Source of the DNA: Lingula anatina
Taxonomy: Eukaryota; Brachiopoda; Lingulata; Lingulida; Lingulidae
DNA: 64,000 nt
Direction: 5' to 3'
Assembly: GCF_001039355.2 (NCBI RefSeq)
Contig: NW_019773947.1
Coordinates: forward strand, 280,510 to 344,509
Shown here: positions 11,880-23,064 of the stretch, in pieces
Numbering within the stretch: the stretch's first letter is position 1
Layout: every line of letters starts with the position of its first letter
The notes under the pieces: model-generated
Seen by the model: the letters and a program-made list of their open reading frames with translations, nothing else
Databases searched by the model: none
Told to the model about the DNA's origin: nothing
Translations under genes and position numbers: made by a program

Positions 11880-12117
11880 GGGGAGACCGGGGCTAGTTGG
11901 ACCCAGGGGTAAGTTGGCCCCCCATCAATTAATGACAAAGTAACTATGGGGTAAAAGAATTGATCACATCATTTTGTAAAGTGACCGTATCCAATAGTGC
12001 TAAGAAAGCGTCGGCAGTGAGTCCAAATGAAATAATTTAGCATCTTAAAGTAACTTTATTAAAGAGACTTGATGGGGGGCCAACTTACCCCGTGGTCATA
12101 TTAGCCCCGGTCTCCCC
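11880..12117 (-). mobile_element. 238-bp MITE, GGGGAGACCGG family, copy 2 (inverted)
   Basis: It has the same length and terminal repeats as the copy at 10794, in reverse orientation, with about 850 bp between them. The left flank is TA; the right flank is TT, so the duplication is imperfect. Its right end is only about 14 bp from the GT donor of gene B exon 1. The open reading frame past that donor (about 10 codons, to 12101) runs into this element and is not exonic. Confidence 0.88.
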
Positions 12118-12133
12118 TTAAAAAGGTACTAAC

Positions 12134-12997
12134 CTGAATTCTGGATCTAGTCATGTCCTGTTTGAAGGACGTCCTGTCTTTATTCACCCTTTCTTTCATT
12201 GTATTGCGCTTAATGCTATCGGCTGCAAGTCCACGATTTGTACTGAGAAACAAAATTCTCCCTATTAAACAATAGAGAACTGCTGTCACGGCCAAAGGTA
12301 TGATATAAAATAAAACAAGGTCCACGAAGTAGTAGGCAGCATACCGACCTCTGTCCAGTTTGAAGGTACACACTTGAAGCACTGAACTGTCCCCTGTAGG
12401 GACCTGTATTTCGGTTAATCCAAACCACGGAGAGTTATAGAAGATACTAAATATCCATAGGCCAATGATCAGTTTCTTTGCTCGGCTTACTGTACACATT
12501 GCATGCGCCTTCATCGGGTGACATATGGCTATGTATCTTTCTATGGTGAATGCAGTAATGGACAAGGCAGACGCATTTATTCCCAAATAATTCAAGAAAG
12601 TTAACAAAGCACAACAAACCGTGCCGTAAGGAAAGTGATTTGCGGCCCAAAACATTCCAACAGTATGAGGCAATGTCGCCGATATAAGAACCAGACAGTC
12701 AGCCAAGGCTAGGCTTACCAAGTAGCAGTTAGTTGTGCTGTGCATTGTCTTTGTACGTGCAACGACGACGATCACCAGTAGGTTGCCCAGGAATCCAACG
12801 GTAAAGATTATGACACCCATGATTACCGAAATAATGACATACGGTAAGGGATAGTAGAATGGAAGTGTCACATTTGTCACGCTTTCATTGGAGACACATA
12901 AGGAGATATTGTTATTCCAGTCGCTCTCAGTACCGTTCAAAAAGCTTCCCTGATCCATGGAGGATTGAGGCGGTAACCCACTCGGTGATTGAGCCAT
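12134..12997 (-). CDS. TRHR-like GPCR, gene B, exon 1 (N-terminus to intracellular loop 3)
   Basis: There are 288 codons from the ATG at 12995-12997 to a CAG|GTTAGT donor. It encodes a class A peptide receptor most like thyrotropin-releasing-hormone receptors. The N-terminus has four NxS/T sites (residues 21, 30, 37, 42). TM1 has GN at 71-72, and the first intracellular loop is RTKTMHSTTNCYL. TM2 has LALAD (Asp100). Cysteines near 128 and 210 could form the TM3-loop 2 disulfide. TM3 ends in ERY (153-155) followed by IAICHPMKA, typical of TRHR. TM4 has Trp181, TM5 has Pro234, and loop 3 is basic. With exon 2 the protein is about 366 residues, slightly short for the family, which would fit a missing C-tail exon. 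Peptide ligand and Gq signalling are inferred from the family. Confidence 0.94.
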
Positions 12998-15679
12998 GTT
13001 TGATGTTATCTAGCCATTTATATGCTAGAAAGTCGTTCCAGATGGCATACCATAAAGTCACTTAAATTAATTTTGACAAATTCAACAAGATAATACATTC
13101 TTTGGATGATTCAGGTGATAAACTTCGTGTGCCATTCACTGCTCAAATACAGTAATGGGGATTGGAAGATGCTCAGCCACTTTTAAGTTATCTTGTGTCC
13201 CTCAAGAGTATCGTGTTTTGACAACTACAGCAGCCACATGTATAATTTATGCAATCTCCACGAACACTGTGTGGTTTTGTGCATCAGAAAACTTTCCTTG
13301 AAACAGGCATCGAGTTGCTTCCGACGTCACGTAAAAATTCATCCTCCCACTCTTAGTGAAACGTCATCCAACCAGTAGTTCCCGCCTTTCAACAAGTCGT
13401 TTTCTACTGAGGAAATTTGGTGAATACCCCACGTAAAGTCTTTCTCGTCGCTTCGACTACGTAACACGAAAACAATGCGGTTTTGCGTATTGCGCACCGT
13501 TTTCTACGTTAATTTCAGTTTTTCAGCTTCCTCTCATTTGGGAACTTGCATTTGACAACGCACTTAAATATGCAACGACACTGTGTTCCATGGTGGTATG
13601 GCTGCGAGCATTTCTGATCTTTTGTCAAAACAAATTACATACAATGCTAAAACAAGATGGTAGTATTCGAATACATAACACCCTTTGGCGAGTTATGTGA
13701 CAGTTCCAGTGTTGTGACAGATTATATCCCGTGTAGCGCCAACCCGTTCAATGAGTGCCAATGAATGTTTGTCGCTTTAAACTTCCCACTGCTGCACACA
13801 AGCATCAAACCATAAAGTCGTAATATCCCCGCTACATAGACAGCTGTTCACTAAATAAATTAACGTAAAAGACTTCATATCTTACACGATGTAAGACTAA
13901 TACGGTAATGAATTATTCACAGGAAAAGCAGATGTATTCTCTTACTAAGGATGTCAAAAGTGTGAGCAGCATATGTAGCTCATCACTGTGTGAATTTATT
14001 ATCTAGAGAGCGCGGTAAATCAAAGATTCAACGCGGGCACTGTGACCTTGTCCTTGTAATAATCATATTGTTGAGATAACACCCTAGAAAAGAGTTTCGA
14101 TGCTATCGATTCGTTTTTTTTTCTATTCCTCATGTTCAGTATATACAGATATCTAACTTCTTACAATCAACAGGCATGATAACCTTAACGAATCTTTATT
14201 ACATTTGAGGTGATTTTTTCAATGATTTTGATAAAATGATGAGAGGAAAACAGAAAAGAAAATGAGAGAGGAAAAAAGGTACCCTTTTCTTTGTCATTTA
14301 AGTATTGCTTGTGTAGCCTGAATTACAGCGCGTCTGTTAAAACATATGCCAAAAAGCAAATGTACAGCTTTGATTGGTATGCAGACCGTGCTTACCGTGT
14401 ATCATAAGGTTTATATGACGACGCCAATTGTATATAATCAAAGCTCCAGAAGAATATTTGGTTGCGATAGAATTTCGTTTATGGTGAAATTGATGTGAAG
14501 TAGTGCATTAATTTTGCAAAAATGCTGGTTTACAGTAACGTGGTGAAAATTGCATTAACGCAGTTTCTAGGATGGAAAATGGTGCGGGTATTCTGATAGG
14601 GCAAAAATCGTACATACAAATTTCATTAAACAAACCACTTTAATATAACTTTTGCGTTAAAACGAACTGCTTTCAATATTAATGATTTCCCTTTTAACAG
14701 TTTAGCTGTTAAAAGCTTGGCGCAAAAGGCCATTTTAGAATATGAATTATTCCGACAAGTCACGAATCTATGTAATGCAACGCCACAAAAGAGCACTAGT
14801 GTCACGTTAAAATTAACATTTCAACTCTGACAGAATTTCATAACAGTACTTCTATTTTATCCTTTTTTTTCGTTATCAGGATGAGCATGTAAGTAGAAAA
14901 AAAGCCACAGCAACTTGAACTGCTAGGTAACGCTAGCATGCATTTATAACGCTTCCCGTGGCAAAACAGTGCATGGCCTCAAATTCATGTATTTAGACAT
15001 CAAATGATCGTTGAGCACTTTGATGTGTGTGCTCGGTAATTGCCTGTGAATACTTAAAAGGTGCAATATAAACCAAATCCGAAGCGGGGCCGTGCAATTG
15101 ATGCCACAGTGCACGTATACGTGTAGGTCATTAGGAATAATGTAGCGCCACCTTTTGCCGATAAAGAGTATAGGTACATAACGTGCCTCAACAAGTATCA
15201 GTAGAGACATACACAAGTATGAAATATCTGAATTATTTTTCTCTCGGATTGTTTAGTAAACATCGTTTTTCTAAATCTCAGTGTTGCTGCCTTTGATTAT
15301 TGCGACGGATAAGTTACAGCTAAAAAATCCAATAAGCATAAAGAATTCCTCGAAAAAGATTTGTTCGAAAGTATAAAGATAATCGCAAAAAGATAACACT
15401 TTAAGTTTTCTCAGGTCAATGATGCTGGTAGGGCAGTTCAAGCAATCAGGCAGTGAGGTTAGTGAGTGCCAACGGCGCCACTTCCGTCAATCAAGTTTGT
15501 CATCTACGCACTTAATCGATGCTGACAGCAAAGCTATAGAGAAAAATTACTGCGTTATTAGCTCTAATTAGCGACGCTCATTAACGGTTTGGAATCCCAT
15601 GGGAATAAATTGAACAAAAAGATAAGCGAAAGGCTGTAAATGGGAGAAGTATACCACTTATGTGAAAATGATGATTATA

Positions 15680-15965
15680 CAGACTTGACATTTAATATGG
15701 AATATTTCAGTTTCGAATGTATGCCTAGGTAAAAATGCATCCTTTTTTCAAAAAACTCAGATCTCATATAAGATATGTGAATGGAGAAGTGTGTAGTCAG
15801 GTGTGTCACTTCCAATTCACTGAATTCCAGGTTTGTTGCGCTGCTGCATTATGTAATATGCAGTGATTTAATTGGGTAGTGCTCCTTTGGGCAGGTCAAA
15901 GCTTGGCTTTGGCAAAGCATGGTTCTTCCAAAAAAGTATCCATATGTCGGTAANTGTCAAGTCTG
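15680..15965. mobile_element. 286-bp MITE, CAGACTTGACA family, TA target
   Basis: The ends are CAGACTTGACA and TGTCAAGTCTG, flanked by TA on each side (15678-15679 and 15966-15967). Unit A at about 3036 has the empty site with a single TA, so the insertion postdates the duplication. There is no coding capacity. The type is Tc1/mariner-like from the TA target. One base in the right inverted repeat (15954) is ambiguous in the assembly. Confidence 0.92.
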
Positions 15966-17105
15966 TATTATACCATATAACCTATTGCTTTGTTGCTTTT
16001 ATAGATCAACAAAGCATCTGGTCTAATTGACTTATCTTTAAATCATTTACAACGTGACATTTTTTTTTCGATTTATGATAAGCGGTCTCCACAATTTATC
16101 TAAGAAGCTTCCATTTCAAGTCGGTCAATACGGCTAGGAAAAAGGACTGTAGTTTTACGTGTTCCGCAGTTTTGGACTCCACCATTTTATTCCGTACATT
16201 CTTAGAATTTACATGCATAAATGGGTGAATGTGAAGAAGGGCGGACAAAGCAATGACGACACTACACTTATGCTAGGACAGGACATAAAATTTGGGTCCT
16301 AGACTTCAGTCATCCCATTGACAAGATGGAGTTGGGGTCAACAGTGTTTATACTGCCGATTTGTAAAAACGATGTTTGGTGTTTTTGTTTGAAGACGCAA
16401 CTCCAAAGGACCGTTCCCATAACCATATCGCACTGGCTGGATCGATCTAACTTGGCGGGGATTCTCGCTAACTGCATTCAGTGTAAGCGGCTGAACTGTC
16501 TGGCGCGTCTACACAGGCTGCTAGGAGGTAATTAACCATAGTCAATCTCCCCCCCCCCCACCACCACCCAGTTACTCAAAGGGCATGTCAGATAATAAAG
16601 TTGCTTATATTGAAAGCACTTTAAATAGTGAGAAGCCCCGCAGAGTAAGATCGATTCAGCTAAAACGATGGGTTTATGGGAACGCAGTCTAAGACTTGAC
16701 TGCCTCATAACATTTAAAAGTATAGGCGGCGTTACCATTAAAGCTATGGTTTAGCAATATACAGTATCTTAGATCAAGAGCTACGCACATGGCATGGAAA
16801 CCATGGGAGACCGATGTGAAAATATGATATTAAGTAATTATCACGCTCATGATTTTATTATTTCATTGAGCATGATAAACGTAAAATCAGAGTAGGGTTT
16901 GCAAAAAAAAAAATCAAGTTAAAACTGTACTTTTAGGCCTTTTAAAATATCAAATGTGACAGCGTCTATTATAAAGTAAAATGAACATTGGAACTTGTGC
17001 TATTGGTACATTCTTTATTTGTTAAAGCAAAAAAGAAAAAAAACTTTCATATCGTTATCATATCAATAAATGAAGGTTTTGTGATATTAAATTTCATATG
17101 TTAGT

Positions 17106-17352
17106 GAGACTGGGTTCCCATCCCTAGATTGATCTAACAGGATCGATCCATCTCCACGGGGTCCTTAACTAAATTGCTTTCAGCCCAAGCGGCTTAGACG
17201 TCTAAAGCTACTAAACGCTAGTTAATTATCCCTTATCAGCCTCAACAGGCGTGACAGACATCTAAGCCGCCCAAGTTAATTGCAATTAAGCGAGAATCCC
17301 CTCGGAGATAGTTCGATCCAAACTTAGTACGATAGTCTCTGGGAATGGTCTC
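17106..17352. mobile_element. TIR miniature element, unit B copy (uninterrupted)
   Basis: This is the 247-bp counterpart of the split element at 4174-6336, with inverted ends GAGACTGGG and GGTCTC. It supplies the empty site (single ATTGATC at about 17129-17135) for the transposon inserted in unit A. Confidence 0.65.
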
Positions 17353-17370
17353 AAAGTAACTCTGACTTTT

Positions 17371-17373
<3 letters not shown>

Positions 17374-17406
<33 letters not shown>
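17374..17406 (+). repeat. (TG)n microsatellite
   Basis: About 33 bases of alternating TG. Unit A has only about 10 bases at 6359-6368, so the array changed length after the duplication. Confidence 0.95.
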
Positions 17407-17407
<1 letters not shown>

Positions 17408-18441
17408 CATTGCACGGGCTATATTGGTGTAATAAATTGAAATTTGCACAAGTGCTATCTGTTTACTTAGCTCCTGAAGGTAGCTTATGGTTTCGAAAAC
17501 AGGTTATTGATCTAATCCCAGAAGTACGATCACTTGAACTAAAATTGGAGCTTTCATTACCTTATAATGAAGATCGCCCTGGTATAAATGTTATTCTTAA
17601 ATACGCCTCAAGTGAAATAATGAAGGAAGATTAAAGCTATTAGCTCCATATTAATTGAACTGCGTGGACAATCAGCTTTCAAACTTTCGGAGCACGTTTA
17701 CTTTCAGGCTGATTACATCGCCATGTTTTGGCAATGATTAGTTCTTTTTTTCATTCAGCTTAAAATTCACATTTGTCTTAACGAACTAAAAATTCATTTG
17801 TAGACGCACAAGTTCCCTCGTGATTTAAATGATCACAAATGTGAAAACCTGTCTAAGTAAGAACACTTTGAAATATGGTTAAAATTCGAAAATCTATAAA
17901 ATGCAAGAATCGACGAATCTCTTGAATTTGCCCACTATGTTGAAGTTTCATGTCGTTTGAAGATCCCAAACTAAACTTAAATGTGTTTTGTGAAAAACAA
18001 TTAGATAAAGCTTTTACCAAAACATGTTAGTCAATCAGTTATCTAATGTAGTCAAAATCTCTATATATGCTAATATTATTTGGCCCTCAGTTACCAACTT
18101 TGACAATTTTCAAGAAGTTTGGGCTCCCAGATTCTCAACATATGTCCCAAGTAAGGTCTACGGTATGGTTACTATCAGCATGTATCAAGCTCTATACTCC
18201 TTAATTTTGGATAAATGATAAATTATTTTGGCTTCTTCAACATTGTTTGTGAGACAGTTGGTTTGCGAACCCGGAAGAGCAAGAGGAGGGTTGTGCACAG
18301 GGCCAGTGTGACATAAATGTTTATCCGCTCTTTAAAAAAAATAGTGAAGTATTTCCACATTACTTTCTTTATGTTTGAAGGTGCCATTATATTTAATCGA
18401 TTCATTATTCATTCATCAATATACGTTATCATTTTGTTCAT

Positions 18442-18444
18442 CAC

Positions 18445-18478
<34 letters not shown>
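18442..18478 (+). repeat. (ATT)n microsatellite
   Basis: About 12 ATT units, against about 6 in unit A near 7494-7511. Confidence 0.9.
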
Positions 18479-20582
18479 TGCATCGTTACCATAGTGACTG
18501 TATTGTTCGTTTTCACTATTAAAACCAAAATTTCTCCTTCATTTGTACATTTGTGCGATTAAAAAAAAATCGAAGGGGGGGGGGTCCTCTAAAGTCGACA
18601 CTGTCTTATTATGAATTTCTTCAAATGTTTGTTTGTGAGTCTAGTTAGTAGGGCTGTATGAGATAGCAGATTAGTGTTGAGTGGTTTGAGTGTTGAGTGT
18701 TTATCAGCTGAAAAGCTCACTGAATATAGATTTAGTGCTAAATGTGGTTGTTGTGACATGTGTTATGTGACAGTAGAGATGCGCGTCCCCGGACTGAATG
18801 TGCTTTTTAAAATTCATATATGTAGCCTCTGTTCAGTAAGGGAAACCCGGATGTAACATGTCTGACAAGTAGGGCTTTTGGATAAGCAGATTGTTCTGAG
18901 TTTAACCTGTCACAAGTAAATCTGGTATAAGATTGGGGCGCTTCTCATGATGAACCAATAAACGATAAATTAATGAGATCTGTGATTTGGCTAGGGCAGA
19001 ACGAACATGCATGAGTGCGTGCATGTAATGCTAAGACGATGTCGGTGACCCTCCATTTCTACGAATTCTCTCCTCTTTAAAAATATGTTAAAACTAGTGT
19101 CTGATTCATAAACAACTCTAAGATAACATCTATACGGTTGACTTCTCTTCTACAAATTTGAGGATCTCAGTAAAAGTGAGGGAATAAGCATTGTGAATTA
19201 AGACAGTGGACAAACCGACAATATAATCATAAGGCCTATAACATATTTGGATTTTAAAAAGATAATTTTGACAATACAAATATTGAAATGGATAATTAAA
19301 AAAAAAAAAACGATGCTTCTGGCCTTCAAATAAATTTTGTTAAAATGTAGATAAGTTAAATTGGCGATGCTTACGATTAATATGAACATGAGGTACATGT
19401 CCATGGTAGCGCATATATAGGGATAGTAATAGAATACATGTATATGGATTTAGACGAAGGGGGGGGGGAGGGGGGAGGGGGCTACTTACCTAAGCAAAAT
19501 TTTAGGCTTCTTGCAAAGTTGCCGGAAATTTGCATGACAGCATTTAACCATGTAATTGAGGTACTGTTTTAAATGTAAAAGGATATGAAAACTTCTTGCA
19601 CACTTGGCCAAAACTTTAGATGCTTTTTCAAATTTGCAGCAACATTTTTTTTCTTGCAACAACCTACAAGCAGTTTTTTGCAAACTTTCTTTTATAAGCT
19701 GAAAATACTCCAAGGTGTTTGGTTAAATTAATTTTTGTGGAAGAATAATACATAACTGCTCTTCATAAGCTTATAATTCACAATTATTTTTGATTAAGAA
19801 GATGAAAAATACACACACTTTCAAAGAAATATCAGTTATAAAAAGACCTACAATATTTGATTAATACTAAGTTTTAGAGCGGCGAGGTATGTGTTTAAAA
19901 AAAAATAAAGATGCTTCCCTATACATGTATAGAAAAAAATCTTGCCCCATTGTCCTTATGTTATGTTAAAGCTGTATATACACGCTATATGCATAATCTC
20001 GCTAAAATCGTCATCTTGACTTTTAACGAAGCTGCTCCCAGTTCCATCTTGACAAAGCGAGACAATAACAATTAAGCTCATCCTGTGGATTGTTGAATTA
20101 ATAATCCCACAGACAGTTTTTTTATTTAAATACTTCCATACCGTCAAATTTTCGGCTCTACTCAAGAGCCTTCCTGAGGACAAACTGGTAATTGCGTTCA
20201 TTTTCCCGCGTACATATAGATGTATATGATAAGCACGGACACGAATTGAATCCCAGAAAACACCGTGGTAAAACATTCAAAATAACTTCGCCTCAATCCT
20301 ACTTGTGTGGAGAACAGTAAGTATCTATAGAGATGTCATGCATACGTTGGTTTGTTGCAACAACGTAGTACCAGTCGTATTGGGAGTACAGCGACCTAGA
20401 GAATTAAACGTTAGCGTTAAAAAGGCACACTTATGGATGTATCCAAAATTCTAAAACAAGCATTGTAGACGAAAAATAGCATTGATACCAATACAAACAG
20501 TACTCAACTAGTTGTTTTGAGCTACTTCGGCCTTTACAAAATAGACTCTATTTTTGATTAGATTTATAAAACGTATTAAATC

Positions 20583-20819
20583 CTACTTACCGTAGCAAGC
20601 TATACACGCCTTTCTAAAAGCCTCTCGGAACTTCGTAGACATGATGTTGTAGATGATAGGATTGATGGCACTGTTCACAGAGATCAAGTGTCGGCAAAAC
20701 ATCAGGAACCATATGCTATCAAATCGAACTGCGGCAACAGAATTATAGACCACAAGAGCTCGGTATGGCAGCCACAGTAGAGCAAACAACACCACGACGA
20801 CGATCAACATCTTCAGCAC
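20583..20819 (-). CDS. TRHR-like GPCR, gene C, exon 2 (TM6-TM7)
   Basis: This 78-codon exon has the same protein sequence as gene B exon 2. It follows a TTTTTGTAG acceptor and pairs in phase 0 with the exon at 22170-23064. It carries the TM6 FALLWLPYR and TM7 NPIIY motifs and the helix 8 cysteines. It also ends with the ambiguous TAC-GGT-AAG-TAG, where a stop overlaps a consensus donor. Two silent differences separate it from the gene B copy. This is probably the ancestral location of the exon, with the gene B copy derived by duplication. Confidence 0.9.
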   Translation of the reverse strand: MLKMLIVVVVLFALLWLPYRALVVYNSVAAVRFDSIWFLMFCRHLISVNSAINPIIYNIMSTKFREAFRKACIACYGK

Positions 20820-22169
20820 CTACAAAAATATATACGCTACATGGAGTAGGAAGGACCTATCATATCATTCTGAAGAACAAAAAAATCAGTCGAGGATATG
20901 TGTTGCTTAGAAGGTTGCTTATGGCAATTTCGCAATGACTTGGTTTTATTTTGGTACATTCTGGCTACTACATGTGAAAGATGCGCATTTAAAACTTCAA
21001 GTAAATCACAGTGCATGCAGTAATTCAGTTACTAATAGCTAATTATTCTGTTTTATTACTGTTTATTGTATTTTTATTTTAAAAGAGTACGAATGGCTGA
21101 ACTTCTTTTGAAAGATCACACTTTTTTATATATTTTTGATAACTGGTATGTCGTTTTTACCTGAATTGATGATATTTTAGAAATAATAAAGGTGGTATAA
21201 CTGTATGTCTTTGTTTTAATAGCGTCAGATTCAGAGCTACGTTTACTTATTTGATAACACCGTAAGTCTATTTTCTGTTTTATTTTGCCCACGCTTTGAT
21301 ATATATTACACTTAATTTACTTATAACTGGAACAAAATTGTTGTAAATGTGCGTCTGTTTGATTCAAAAGAAAGTTGGCTGATAATACTTGTATTCAAAA
21401 AGACATCAGGCACAAAAACGCACCGAACTCCAAATCTTTACGTTTCATGAATAAATAGTCGTGATCAATAAAACAATACATTTACTGGGTATTTTGTGTA
21501 GCGTCTGGCATAAAAAAATTTGCATTATCCTTGTGCTACTCATAGAGCAATGGGACTTGTAGTTAAAAGCGTGTCTTAGCTAAATGTTACAGAGAAATCT
21601 CATAAAGAGTGATTAATAGTATGTTCCGTTCACATGCATAGTGATCCCAGTATCAAAATGAACGTCTGACCTCAAACCCGGCCAATTTGAGCGTGGTAAG
21701 GGACCCACAGCCAGCATCCATTCTCGATGGGATGTGATTGTGTTCTGCGTTACAATGCGATGACTATGAGGCCGATAATCATCAAGCGTAGCGAAGTCAG
21801 ACACGATAGTGTATACTATTGGGACCGTGCAATATGATAGTTTCTCTTGAAAACATAATCAAGGGCTTTCAGACAATTTTACAACAAAGAAGGCTCTCCG
21901 GATCTGGCGGAGAGTTTGTGATCGATCATCACGTGGACAGAACAAGGCAGTCGCCCGAGGCCTACCATACACTTCAAATTTGCTTTTTTACAAACACGTA
22001 AAAGAAAAACGTTGTGTAAAATAAATTGACTCAAAACTCTTATGTACTGGCTGTAATGACACACATGTCGGTGTTATTATAAACTGGTATTTCATTGAGA
22101 TGTAGTATTGCGTTCTTGATAGATCAAAACTTGAAGTTGGATGCGAAAAATTATAGCAAATATTCGTAC
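20820..22169 (-). other. Intron of TRHR-like gene C
   Basis: This 1.35-kb intron lies between the AAACAG|GTACGA donor (22170/22169) and the TTTTTGTAG acceptor. The 3' 160 bp are shared with the gene B intron; the rest is unique in this window. No other gene is seen in it. Confidence 0.8.
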
Positions 22170-23064
22170 CTGTTTAGTGGACGGCTGTATTCCTTTTCCT
22201 CGGTTTCTCAGTCCTCGTAATTCCTCTTCCTTGGTAGCCCTATTGGAATTAGTTTGGCAAGTCGCAATTACCTTCGTTTTATTACGGTTTCGAACGGAAC
22301 CTTCCTCTTCACTCAAGAGGAGTACCCTCCCGATCAAGAAATACAATAAAGCAGTTAAACATAGGGGGAAAATGTAAAACATCACAAGATCCACCAAGTA
22401 ATAAATGAAGTACTGATCTCTCTCGAGTTTATAATCGCAAGCGTTGTAAGTTTCATTACCATTTGGAACTTGAGTAACTTTAGTGAGAGCCAACCAGGGC
22501 GCAGAATAGCACCCGCTAAATACCCAAAGACACAAAATTATCTTTTTGGCGCGCGATACAGTACACATGGAATAGGCTTTCATCGGATGGCATATGGCTA
22601 TGTATCTTTCCACAGTAAACGCTGTTATGGATAGTGAAGACACGTTGATCCCCATGTAACTGAAGAACGTCAATACTGAACAAATAGCAATGCTATACGG
22701 CAGTATCCCCGTGGTCGTAGAATAGCCCAACTGTGAACGGTAAAGTGGCAGTAAGAAGAACTATACAGTCAGCGGCGGCGAGACTCACCAAATAACAGTT
22801 AGTAGTGCTGTGCATCGACTTAGTTCGGGTAACTACCCAGATGACAAAGGCGTTGCCAGTGAAACCAATACAAAATATCGTAATTCCCAAGATAATGGTT
22901 ATGATCTTGTATTCCAGTGGCGCTCTCGGCATCTCGACAGAAACAGTACTTGTTGTGTTTTGCTGATAGAAAGAAGTCAGGTTAATAGAAACTAATTCCA
23001 TCGTTTTGTCTTCCTGATTATCAACCGACTGGTTGGATGGTGACAACAACCACCACTGCATCAC
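22170..23064 (-). CDS. TRHR-like GPCR, gene C, exon 1, with a one-base frameshift
   Basis: This is a divergent paralog of gene B exon 1. Starts are possible at 23064 (Met-Met-Gln-Trp-Trp) or at the Met codon ending at 23001. NxS/T sites lie near residues 11, 28 and 36. TM1 has GN, loop 1 is RTKSMHSTTNCYL, TM2 has LAAAD, and TM3 ends ERYIAICHPMKA. Between TM2 and TM3 the frame shifts: the upstream frame stops at 22693, while the homologous downstream frame is open from about 22730 to the donor at 22170. Alignment with gene B is restored by one base fewer in the run of four G (plus-strand C at 22707-22710). This could be a pseudogene, an allele or an assembly error. Everything else, including the donor phase, is intact. 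Confidence 0.85.

Larger units (their letters stand above)
9998..12133 (-). other. Intron of TRHR-like gene B
   Basis: This 2.1-kb intron is bounded by the CAG|GTTAGT donor at 12134/12133 and the TTTTTGTAG acceptor at 9998-10000. The part 9998-10137 matches the intron of gene C; the rest does not. It contains two inverted copies of a 238-bp miniature element at 10794 and 11880. No other gene is seen. Confidence 0.85.
12998..20582. other. Intergenic DNA of unit B, no gene recognised
   Basis: This matches 358-9760. The short open frames at 14944-15216, 16326-16535 and 17374-17634 have counterparts in unit A but show no sign of protein constraint. Recognisable contents are the two miniature elements and the microsatellites listed separately. 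Confidence 0.6.
12641..20983. repeat. Tandem segmental duplication, unit B
   Basis: This is the partner of 1-10137. Inside it are gene B exon 1 (5' 357 bp shared with gene A), intergenic DNA and gene C exon 2. Exon 2 differs from the unit A copy by two bases, both silent. Homology ends near 20983 inside the gene C intron. Differences include a 286-bp insertion at 15680, TG and ATT microsatellite expansions, and a stretch near 20889 absent from unit A. The left limit is set only by the window edge; the true unit probably includes all of exon 1. Confidence 0.92.

Noticed and set aside
12101-12133. Extension of receptor exon 1 past the donor
   Set aside because: The extra codons follow a canonical CAG|GTTAGT donor and run into a MITE; homology to TRHR stops at the donor.
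14944-15216. 90-codon minus-strand frame (unit A counterpart 2350-2574)
   Set aside because: The unit A copy is shorter because of a stop, and there is no recognisable protein family.
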